64,000 bases of DNA, from positions 124,001 through 188,000 of the forward strand of contig DF237019.1 of NCBI GenBank assembly GCA_000708835.1, read 5' to 3'. This document shows positions 1-10,900 of this stretch, in pieces. Under the pieces are notes generated by a model, which was given only the letters and a program-made list of their open reading frames with translations, ran no database searches and was not told where the DNA came from. Position 1 is the first letter of the stretch. Each line of letters starts with the position of its first letter. A program made the translations under genes and the position numbers. This DNA is from Klebsormidium nitens. Its lineage: Eukaryota > Streptophyta > Klebsormidiophyceae > Klebsormidiales > Klebsormidiaceae.

Positions 1-230
1 CGGCTGCATGCGAGAAAGGGACCTAGAGCGATCTAAAAGCTGGACCCTCTAAGTCGTACGGACAGATACTTGGAAGCTTCGTACTGCTATTCTTAGCAAG
101 AAAAGGGTCAACGCCAGATTTTAAAGCAGAGCGGCCGAGTTGATGGTAAAACTTGCAACTGCAGATCAGCCAGGCATAATCTTCGGTGAAAATGGTCGCA
201 ACGTCGTGAAGTATCCGAGCCAAAACTCAC

Positions 231-3200
231 CGCGAAGTGGAATAGCGCCTCGTAAATACTGGCAATGACGTGGGAATGATGAAAAGGGGTGTCAGCATGA
301 CGAAGAGGGAAATCTTACATGTGTGCGTTGATTGCTGCGCTGTACACATTGGGCGGCACGCTCAGCCCCAACTTCCGAATGGTGTCAAAGACCTCCAAGA
401 CTTGCCTGCGAGCGAAGTGAGTGTCAATCAACGACCATTTTTTGACACTAAGAAAGCCTTCTATCCTTGTCAGCTCTGTCCTAAGCCGGCTCATAGCATA
501 TCGTCTCTAGATGCCCCCTGAATATGGCGTTATGCTAACTGACAACAACGCGAAGCAGTCAAAATGAACCACAAAGAATCGCTGCGTTTGTACGTCATGC
601 TTCACGTGAACCTGTCTACGTTTCCATATTTCACGAACAACTTGGATTCGAAGCTGCAACATTAAGATGTTATCTGACCGGCTCCAATAATTTCCAGCTT
701 CTCAACTTCAAGAGGACTTTCGAAAAGAAGTTGTTCAGATTCAACTAAATGCGAATTCAAGAGGACTTTCGAAAAGACGTTCTTCAGAATCAACGTAATG
801 CGAAGGAATTCACAAGCACCGGGAAAACCGTTCAAACAAGCACCAAATCTATTGCGGTTCACGAGCACTCCCAGAACAAAGCCTCACCGGCGGTTTTTGG
901 CTCGCGCGTAATAGAGCACGAGGAAGCTGTAGGTGACGCCATCTGGCGGCACGCCATTGGCCTCCATCTCGGCCAGGAGCGACGTGGCACTCTGGATGGC
1001 GCCGCTATTGCAGTACGCTTGAAGTAGACTGCACCCGTGAGACGATACACGTAAGAAAAGCATTGAAGCGTGTGGTTTGGATAGGCAATGCGTGCTTTCT
1101 GAAGAGCATAAGGAGACGAGCTAACTTCGCAGGCGCAATGCCTACTCCGCAGAGATTGCACATTTGAAGGTAAGAGACTTCACTGTTGGTCTGGCCGTTT
1201 GCAGACTCGGTTTCGTGAAGCGTTTAGAAACAAGCTCTATTCACGAGCTTCCCAAGAAACCCGCTAGACGGATGACGAAGACTTGGTGTTGTTTGTCGCA
1301 GAGACGCCGTTCTTGGCCCACATTTGTCCGCAGAATCTGCTACGAGCTACTGTCAATGATCAAACAGAGCTCTAAGAAAGGACTGACTTGTGGTAAGAGA
1401 GCCGGGAAGGGCGGATGCCCTTGTCGCACATATGCTCGAACGTCGCCCGCGCCTTGTGCTTCTCGGCCGCTTGCGCGTAGGCCCTGAGCAGCGATGCGTA
1501 GTCTGGCTCCGTAGGCTGCAACAGCAGGAATGGATATTCGTTAAGTCAATGTTAAGTGCTTACGCCGAGTGACAAATCATCGAGGGATGGATAGGACTCG
1601 AGAGTTAGGAAGTCTGCGAGAGTGAGGTAGACAGAGAGGTGTGGTCGTCTCATGGATGGACTCATCGCTTCTAGGTTTCGGCAGAATTGTATTGTGCATG
1701 CTAACGAACCTTCGCTCTATCGAAACACCAGAGGAGCTTCGATCGTCAACGGCTTACACTTCGCTTTTTCATCCTGGAGTCTTCTCAAAGGAAATTAGTT
1801 GATGCAAAGTTCTTCAAAGAGAAAACAACCAAGCCGTATGTAGAATAACACAGTGGACCTCCCTTCAGCTGAGATTTCTTTGTTTCTTCTCTGAAATCCT
1901 TTCGGATCAAGCTTGTTCGGAAAGGCTGGGACGAGCCTGCCGGTCCCCAGACAGCAATCAGCGCCAGAGCTTATGCTGACGTCTTTGGCTCATTTCAGTA
2001 GGTCAGATGGTCTTCAAGCAGCCCCCTCCGCAACCAACCTGATTGACCTAACCACTCCAGCTTGTGACTAAACGACAATCCCTTCGACAGCCAAAAACTA
2101 CTAACAACGTAGCAAAATTGGTTGGATCGGATTCAACGCCCTCCGGTTTACCTTCACCAGCTTGTGCAGCATCAAATCTGAATTGAAGGAACAGTCCGAC
2201 CACAGCATCGCTGGAAGGAAGACAGACTGGAGTTATTGTCACAGCAGGAATGTCGAGTATCCTGGAACAGGAATAAGAAGATTTCCAAGAAGAGAGAAGA
2301 AAGAAAAGAAAAGGAAAAAAGAAAAGAAAAGAAGGAGAAGGAATCCTGGATGTGACACGTTGATATGACCCTCACCTCCAGCAGCTGCGCAAAGAGGTGC
2401 TCCACTTTTCGGACGTCCGGCGGCCTGTGCATCGCGGCATCGCGCAGACGTTTCCGAACTGCCCCCTCAAGCGCTCCCAAAGCATCAGACTCTTCCTTCG
2501 ACATTGCAACCGGAGACCTTTCTGAAGTCGTGCACTGATCCGAAGACTCATTATGGTCCGAGACCCTGCTTCCGTTCAAAGCCCCAGTTCCATTCGCAAC
2601 CTCACTTCTCTTCCACAGTCCGCTCGTGTCTGAAACCCCACTATCGTTTGAAACAACATCTTTGCTGGACTCTCTTCCGGCACTGCCTGCGACCCCCGCC
2701 CCATTCTCCGCTACGCCCCCCCCTTGCGCCCCTTCAAAAGAGACCCTCAAACGGTGATTTTGCCATATAAATCCGTTGCCCTTAAGAACCGCTTTCGCGG
2801 CACTTTCGGTTGCCCAGGGCTCCAGATATCGGACCACCGCACCTAGTTTGCCTTTCCCAGCTTTTGAGAGTTCCACGGATTGAAGGGGCCCAAACGCATC
2901 AAACAACGACTCGACTTCAGCTTGGGCAGTCTCTGGGGGCAGGTTGCTGACCACAACACAGGTCCTGCTCAGTGGTTTCGGCTCCAGGGGGGTGCCCGTG
3001 AGTGTTTGAACAGGGGGGGTAGGAACCCCCCCCGACGCCATACGCGATTCTGCGGCGGTGCCTGGACCACGGGCTTTGCTCTGCCCCGGCCATCTCGCGA
3101 GACGCGCACGGAAGTGTCCCCCGCTTTTTGAAAAGAACTTGGCCTTTGATCATGAAAACTGGAGCTTTGATCGTGCTGCAATCCCGGGCCCGTTGATTCT

Positions 3201-3721
3201 GGCAGCTCACCCTGTTCTAGCTCGGAGGCGGCACCAAGCTGGTTCTCAGGGTGGTTACTTGACGACCCTGGTTTTAGAAAAGCGATCGCGGCTGCCCTAC
3301 CTCTTCTAGCTCGCTGCGTGCTTGATCCAAATCTCAATCTCACTTCAACACTTTGTCCATCGATGCGGTTTTCAGAAAGCCCCAACGGCGGGCTGCCAGG
3401 CACAAAACCAGCTCTTACATCCAACGGTTGTGAGAATCGAATCACTCGACCTGCAGCTGGTATCCTCCTTCCAGCATTCTGCACTGCCCCGCCTCCTCTT
3501 GCAAAGAGATTGTGCGACTCGCCATTCAATTTTCTGCTTGCAGAATGACGCAAGTTGGAAGCTCGGGAAGCGGTGCCAGTCCTCCTGCAGCCAGGACACA
3601 GGCTGAACAGCGCCCCAGGACCCCATCCTGGCACCAGCTGAATGCCAGAAGCCATGATCTTATCAACACAAGCCAACCTTACAAGCCAATCTTTTACCGG
3701 TGAGGAGAAGGTCTGTGTCAA
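231..3721 (-). CDS. RRM-PPR protein, PPR4-like, 5' part of gene
   Basis: Probable organelle RNA-binding factor combining an N-terminal RRM with pentatricopeptide repeats, the architecture of plant chloroplast PPR4 (rps12 trans-splicing in maize). Exons read on the minus strand: 3721-2376, 1515-1388, 1028-888, 405-319 and 258-231; phases agree at every junction. Exon 1 encodes a Ser/Arg-rich, transit-peptide-like N-terminus and then an RRM (RNP2-like VVVSNLPPE, RNP1-like region around LGAVVRYLEP). Exons 2-4 encode PPR units (PDYASLLRAYAQ, ATSLLAEMEANGVPPDGVTY, VFDTIRKLGLSVPPNVYSA). The N-terminal frame and the RRM frame differ by one base near 3013-3033, beside G7 and C8 runs, so either the RRM frame starts at Met 3041 or there is a one-base indel. 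Exon 5 is only 28 nt and is the least certain. The 3' end was not resolved and probably lies beyond the left edge. PPR4 orthology is inferred from domain order only. Confidence 0.75.
2276..2343. repeat. Purine-rich low-complexity tract in intron 1
   Basis: An almost uninterrupted A/G tract, so a pyrimidine tract on the transcribed minus strand. It begins about 30 bases inside the first intron of the RRM-PPR gene, next to the donor at 2375. It has no coding content. Position and base bias are seen directly; any role in splicing would be speculation. Confidence 0.7.
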
Positions 3722-4266
3722 TGGTTCACATGTAGCAGCATGCGACTACCACAACCAACTAGACCCCATGGCCTTCCTCTCTGCCAAAGCGTCTTCCCTC
3801 CACGCAGCCTAATACCTACGAATGTCGAGCAGGAAGACAAACCCCAACTTTGTGTCCCGGTGTGAAAACCTTTTTGTCTGATCCATTCGGACCGTTCTCA
3901 GCCGGTTCTCGTCTAAGTTGGGCTTAATATATTCTACAATAATTCCGGGTTTGTTGCCGCTTTGCCGGTTTTGGCATGCAGCGAGATGCGTTTCGTTATT
4001 TCACACCCGTCCCTCAACTTGAGTCCGGCATTCGGGTCTCGTCTCTCTTGAGTCTTGAGCTTTCAAAGGCGCCATGGTCAAAACTCAAGTGGCTAGTGAA
4101 GAAGCTAGGGCGCTAAGTGAAGCCTTCAAGTTCTAAAAGAAGGTAAAGCCTCAGTGTCTTTGAGTTTGTGCAAGTTCCCTCGACAAGGAAAAGAAGAGGA
4201 TTAAAGAGAGCCATACGCGGAGTCGTACGTTTCATTTCGCAAGCTGCGTAAGGCATTAAAACTGAC
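3722..4266. promoter_or_regulatory. Divergent intergenic region
   Basis: A 545-bp spacer between the start of the RRM-PPR gene (minus) and the zinc-finger gene (plus), both predicted to make organelle-targeted proteins. It must hold both 5' UTRs and promoters. I see no convincing TATA box and no other gene. Confidence 0.5.
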
Positions 4267-6738
4267 ATGGCAGTCCTTTCAAAGGTGCAGCTGCGAGGTT
4301 GCCAATGCCGGTACAGAGCTTCTCTCACGACCGGCAGCTTGGTTGAAAGGAGACCTAATGTAGCGCTCTCTTCGCTACGTCCAGCTTCTTTAGCTCCTGG
4401 CGCTTCTTTCGGAAGCAGGCGGGTTGCAGGTGTTCCACAAAATAGATCAATGCAGCTGCCTGAAGGTAGTATTAGTTCGCCCGCTCTCTTAAAAAGTAAA
4501 GCAAAGCTGGCGGTGGACCCAACATTTTTGGCTCAGTTTGAAGAGAGGGGCAGTGGGCGGAGGGCAAAAAGAGAAGTAGATTCGCGACCAAGATTCAGTA
4601 CGGATAGTTGGACTAGCTCCGATAAGCTGCACGGAAGTGCACATCTTCAAGCAGTCCTACCACTCCGAAAGAACGGAAGCAGCAGGCGTTTTGGCGGCAG
4701 TGCACGGTCGCTGCGACACTCGCCTCTGACTTGCATTTGTAAAGTAGGCAAAAGCTCTGACATGTCTCCTGCTCATATGTCAAGAAGAGCCCGTGCTACC
4801 ACTTGCCAAACACACGGTCAACTTTCACAGCTAGGGGACAGCTTGAATGGGGCTTGTTGTCGGAAGCCTAGGCGTCGATGGGAGTTGAGCGCACTGCCTG
4901 AGCAGAGTTTAGCAGAGAGTGTATTCACACTGGCGGTGCAGGCAGGCCCAACCGTAGACCTCCAGACTGTCATCATTTCGGCAGGGGCTATCATTTCAAT
5001 ATCCGCATCCTTGTACTTTGGTATGAAGGTGAGTAGAGTGCTTTCCCAGTACCCAGATTCGTCGCTTCATTCTGGAATGCAAATGTAGTCTCTGCAAGCA
5101 AAGAGGTCCTTGATAGTGATGTTCCAATCATGGAGCTTTACGCTCTTCTTCAAAAAACAGCACTGCCAATCCATCAGCCCCCTGGAGAATCTATGATGGC
5201 CTGGGTTGCAGACAAATACAAAGTAAACCAGATATTTGTCCTGCTTTAACTGCTTGTGCAGTGCGCGCCTTTGAAGAATGTTCAAATCTTAATCACTGCT
5301 TCGAAGGAGTGGTGGATTCATGGAGGGGCCCCTTTGAACCTGGCTTTAACTTTACTATGAACTGGAAACAAATTCAAAGCTTAAAGGATTCAAAGCTTCA
5401 AGAATTCTCTCTGTTGCCCTTGCAGGGAGAGCCGGTAGCCTGTCAATCGTGCGGAGGCAATGGCAAGCATTCTCCCCTCCAATCTTTTCAGTCTCTCAGC
5501 ATTATGCTTCTCGATTTCAACCAGTTTATGCTCCTTGTTGGTATAACAGTAGCGGCCCGAGCGTTTTCTATTCACAGTTCTCAGCAAACTTGAGACAGCA
5601 AAGTCGAGAATAGTACGTCTAGCAGCCAGACCTCTTGATGCCCCCTTGATGGACACAGGGCACTATTCAGCCCGGTTTCATGGCTGGCTACGATTTAAGG
5701 AAATATTTCCTTGATTTCTCTGTCGCTGCAACGCTTTGCTGGTGCATCATTGCAGCAATTTGAACCACTACCTTCAAAGCCCAGCTTTGCCTGGTTGAAA
5801 CGTTGAAAAGCAAGTCAATCTAGGTTGTTTCGGGAACCCTGCTTAGCTCTACGGTCATCTGTTGGTTAAGATCAGCGTTTTCTGAAGTCATCGATGTGGC
5901 ACACTAATGCTGAGCAGAATGCTGCAGGGGGGACCAAGTGCATCTTCTGTGAAGACGGGAAGATGCGATCGGACAAGGGGCTGATAGACTGCAAGGTGTG
6001 CAGGGGCGCAGGTGAGACCCCTGCTACTTCACCAAGCGGTACTCATTCTTATTTCTTTTCGGAGAAGTCGTCCGAAAAGCACGGGACATATGAACGGATT
6101 TTAGCGTCGCTCAGTCTGCTCTGAGGGGTTTCCATTTTTTCGTTTCAACAAACTCAACTTTGAACCCGGTAAGCAAACAAGCCGAGGTCGATGTGTAGCC
6201 GTTTCAGGTGCGACGAGTGAACGGCTTTCGAAGCGAGCCACGTCGAGAATTGTATGTGCTCTCAATGTCCCCCCATACCAATGAAATCTGCAACGAGCTT
6301 CCCCGTACTGTTTTCCGCACAAGTAAGCCGCTGCCACACGTGTAGTGCTCCTTTCCTATCACTTCTCCTTTCTTGGGACGTCTATCGAATCTTGCCTGAG
6401 CATGTCGACAATGTCTCAAAAACAACTCCTCTAAGAGTCCATTGAAGGGCCCGGGAGTGATGACAGTTTTGAACAGAATTACCGTTTCTGAACTTCGGTT
6501 CACTTGCCTCGACACCTCTTTGCTGTTGCCCTTCGATCCTCTGCACACTCGATGAGGAGAGCGGTATTTGAGAAACAATAAAAATCTCCACTCCAAGAGA
6601 CGCTTCGACATCCGGTTGTTCAAATTCATGCTCAAGTCCCGATTCGCGGAACATTTTATCAGATCTGGTTCTCAACGTGGTGCAGGCCTCGTCCTCTGTC
6701 GAACATGTAAAGGTAGCGGTTTCTCCACGCGGATGTAG
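4267..6738 (+). CDS. Chloroplast membrane-anchored DnaJ-type zinc-finger protein, LQY1-like
   Basis: Exons 4267-5028, 5426-5462, 5928-6011 and 6686-6738 join in perfect phase to a 311-residue protein. The first ~220 residues are Ser/Arg-rich, as in transit peptides and longer than usual for the family. One hydrophobic segment (about residues 232-251, [20 protein letters not shown]) precedes four Cys pairs: [33 protein letters not shown] single TM followed by four CxxC pairs is the layout of LQY1, a thylakoid thiol/disulfide-active zinc-finger protein that helps repair photosystem II; ORANGE and BSD2 share the finger without this exact layout. The intron after exon 2 starts GCAAGC, a GC-AG intron; using it is what keeps the CxxCxGxG spacing. 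The role is inferred from layout, and the long N-terminus could contain more than targeting information. Confidence 0.82.
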
Positions 6739-7916
6739 TACTGAAGGTAGTGCTGATTTGTGAGTGAGTGAGAACAGGGCCAATGTATACGAAGGCATCC
6801 ACGCCCTGGGCCACTGAGGCCGCGCAAACTGCAGGACTGAGCACTTGCGCGCAGTACGGATTGGGAACCACCGTGTTGGATCAGGGCGTGCTCGACGAGT
6901 TGAACAACGGCCTACGTGTTGCATTGTCACCCGGCTTGCCAAATAAAGGGGTCAAGTTTGTTGGAACGGCAATCATCCTCGTGGTAAAATAATAATCAGC
7001 GCTGCGTATGCCGGCACTCCTCCGAAATGCATGCTGATATGCACGGCCCGGGGACTTGAGCTTCAGGACGTGAAAGCTTACGTGTATAGCTAGCCTGATG
7101 GAGCATGATTATAAGATGACTTGCATGAGCCCGACGTGGAGCGGCGGCTATATGCACCATGCGCGCTGCATCGAACTGAGTACGTTGCAGGCCTGGCCGC
7201 CCGCGGGCAGCTAGACTCACGTACTGAGTAAAATCATACACGTTGCATATGGCGGGCATGTGCATGCGCAAAGCAGCTTTTAAAAGCTGCGGGCCCGACG
7301 GTGGTCGTCTGAAACAAGCCCAGCGCCCATGAGAATATGGTACATGTTTGCATTTGCGGAAAACAGAGCTTGCCAATTGACTAGCTCGAGCACGTCGGGT
7401 AGAATATTGCCAGCTGCGGCTAAGGCTCGAAATTGATTATTTGGCGAAGCAATTGATCGCATCCGCAAGCCTGAACGAAAGCCCACGCCGTGACATGCCT
7501 TCCGGTGCTTCGGCAGAGTGGCAGACGGTGGTACTAGCCTCGTACAAACTTTGTACGGCGTGACACAAAGCAAGTGAAAGGCTGGATTATGAGCAGAGGC
7601 GAGAGGCTGAGCTGATGACACTAGTACACTCTTTGAGTTCCGCATCATGTGCCACAATGGCGTTGCGAGCTACCTTCGCCCAACCTACCGCACGGTTCCA
7701 CACCGTCTGGAATGTCCGCTTGTAGAACAACCGTCCTGTAATAAGCACTACTTAGCCTACATAGCTCCTGCAATGATGCAGCATTTGCTCACGTACTGCC
7801 AATACATCCGACGAATCCGCGCCCCGCTTGACTTTCTCAAGCAAGGCCCGTAACAAAAACCTGTGGTTAAATCATTCCTAGCGGCTTTGCCTCGTACTCC
7901 CAGTCGACTTATCGTT
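6739..7916. other. Intergenic, convergent 3' flanks
   Basis: This lies between two convergent genes (zinc-finger and Tudor-SAM). Open frames on either strand show no splice-consistent extension or recognisable domain. The one notable element is an 18-bp perfect palindrome at 7273-7290, GCAGCTTTTAAAAGCTGC. Confidence 0.5.
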
Positions 7917-10900
7917 CTACTGGCTGACACTCTCCTGCGCCTCGCCTAATACGCCCTGCTTGAGCAACTCGATGTTATTGAGGATGAGCCGCCGAGTGCC
8001 CACCGCCTTGACGCCCATTTCTTTGAGGTCGTCTGACGTCAGGTGGGGGAGTGCGTCGTCGACAACCTCGTGTTCGGTAAAGAGGCCGACCAGCCGGCCT
8101 AGCCCCACGTGCTCGAGCCACTTCTGTACCTGGTAACCAAAAGCAGCCCGGGTCAAGAATGGAGCTAAGAGTGAAAGGAGAGGACTTGAGGGAAGAAGAG
8201 GCTGGACAACAAACAAGCAAACAAGGGGAATAGCTGATGTGGACCACATCCGAGAAAGAGCACGCACGAGAAGGCTAAAGAACCGAGGGAAACAAACGTA
8301 CAAAAATGGGGAGATGAAACGAAATTGAAAGACACCCGGCACAGATTTAAATCGCTCGAGCAAGCCTTGATCTTGATAGTAAGCGAGAGACTTGGTTCGG
8401 AGATCGTCCGATCTCGTAGTCTGCATGGCGCTAATGCTGAAACAGAGAAGATGATGATTCCGCTGATTCCGGCGGGAGACTTGGCCAGAATAGACCGGAA
8501 ACTTTGCAAGCCGGTTGTGCCTCGCTTCGCACGTCCGCATGCCAAATTGTAACCAAAGCCAATGCATCAAACGTTCTTCCACAGCGGCGAAACTTGGTGT
8601 AACCCCCAAACTGCACATGACCGCACATCCTCCGCCCCAACTCTCAAAAATACTTGCAACCAGTATCTGGTGCTCAGGCGCTCAAGCACAATTCTCACAA
8701 CGAATCTTGAGCACCTTTTTCCGGTTAAAGCCTCTCCAAACGACTCACCCCGCCCACGTCAGCCAGCGTCTTTGCCGCCACCTTCTGCCACGCCCCCCCC
8801 ATCTGGCCGCTGCTCCCGTTCTCCGTGTGCAGCGGCAGCGCTGCCGTCGAGTCGCTCTCAACCCTGGAAGTCTCGGGGCCGTGCATATTCACACCACCGG
8901 GCGCCTCCTTCCCTGTCGGGATCCCGTTCACACCACGCCCGTTCACACCAGCGGTGTCCGAGGCCCCATTCACACCGTCCATCTCTGAAACTCCAGTCAC
9001 GCTGGTCCTGTTCACACCGTCCTCGGCAGGCGCACCGGGCCCATCCACACCGTTCGTCGCCTTCACACCCTCTCCTGGGCTGGCCCCGTATTCGGTGTTG
9101 ACGACCTCGTCCCTGGGGGAGTGCTCCGAGTCGTTGCCAGGAGGGGCGTTCACACTGGTGGGCGTGCCGGCGTGCCCGTTCACACCGCTGACGTCATGCC
9201 CGTTCTCGAGGCACGGATCCTTCTCCCCGCTCCCCAAGCGGACCTCCAAACCGGGCCGCCTGACAAACCCTGGCCCCTCCTTCGTCTCCCCGACCCCCTC
9301 CTTCGGCTTCGTTTCATCTTCCACTGGGCTAAAAGCCGCAGGGGTTTGCCCCCCTGGAGCATCTTCCGCGGTGTTAGAGAGTTTAGGAATCTGCTCGCTA
9401 AGGGCATCCTCCGGCGGGTTAGCGGGTTTACGGTTCTGCCCTCCATACACGTCTTTCCACCAGAGGCGCCTCGACGCAGGGGGGTTTGGGGGGTCTGCGG
9501 CGACGGGGGGCTCAGTTTTGGGGGTTTGGAGAGTGGGGTCGGGCACGCTAGCGGGGACGCTGCCAGGGGGAGTGTTGTAACTAGGATGGGGGGCCGACTC
9601 GCGCTTGTTGCGCTTCCGGGGGAGCTCGATGCCGCCCCTCCTGCAAGTGCACCAAAGTCTGTCACACGAATTCCTTGGTATGCGACCAAGTAATATTTTG
9701 GGAGCCTGAAGTTGAACCCTCCTAAATCTAACCAGAAGACACGTGCTGTGCAAGTCGACTTTTTGCACCAGGAGACATCCCGTGAGTTCAAGAAGCAAGA
9801 TTGATTCGGAAAGAGGAAGCTCGCAAGGGAGGAAATCCAGCGGCTCGAAGGTACTAGAACGAGACAAAAGATGCTGGTATTCCTAATGCATGTCTCCCAA
9901 CGAAGCCGGCTCCTCTGGCAACTCCCTCTCCCTTAGTTTTTCTGGCCTCACCACTCCTGGGGCAACGCGCAGAACATACTGCAGCCAATCAATCTCATAC
10001 GCACCTGTAGGCTTCCACCTCCGCAGGCGCAATCGTCCCGCCCGCCGTCGCCTCGATCCGCCTCTGCGCGACCACCGCCGCTGACCTCATCAGCCGCGAG
10101 CCAGTCCGCACTTTCTCCGGCATCTTCTCTTCGGCCTTCATCGTTTCCCCCCCCACTTTCTCCACTTCCATCTCCCCCCCGGCTTTTGCCACCCGTGGCC
10201 CGGCCCCGTCCGTCTCTGCAGCGCTCACCAGCAGGGCTCCCCCGCACGCCAGCTCCACAAACTGTGTCTCCCCAAAGCTGCGCTTCCGCACCAACGGCTG
10301 CGCTTTCGCCACGTGGCGGCTCGTGCTCCCCTTGGGCTTGGGCGTAAACTTCCGCTTGCGCTTGTGGCCCCCCCGTTTGCCCGGCCCGCCGGCCTTCCCC
10401 TTGTTCCCCTCCTCTTTCTCCATCTTCTTCTTCTCAAAGTCGCTCAGAATCTGCTGGATCTCCGGGGGAAGGGGCACGGGTCCCCCGTTCACACCTGGCT
10501 TTCCCCCGGACAGGACTGGGTCTGCGGTCAGAGGGTTAGCGTCCGGGTGAGCGCCGTTTGACATGAACCCCTGGTTCTGCCCCTGTTCGCTCAATTTATC
10601 GTGATGCGTGTTGAGCTCCTGGGGGCGTTTGACGTCGGACACATCCGACAAATTCGCGCCCACATCTCTGGGCGGTCGGGCGGGCTCGCTCGAGGGGACC
10701 AAGAAACCCCCGGTTCGGAAGCCCCCCTTCGGACTCGTCCACCCGTTGGAATGTCCCGGGAAGTACCCCCCGTTTGCGGTCCGGTCCAAAGTGGCTGCTA
10801 ACCGGATCAGTTTCCCCTCCCCCTTCTTGCTCCGCTTCCGTTTCAGCCCGATGAAAATCGGCCCCCTCTCCTCCGAGTCGCGCCTCCCGAGCCCATTCCC

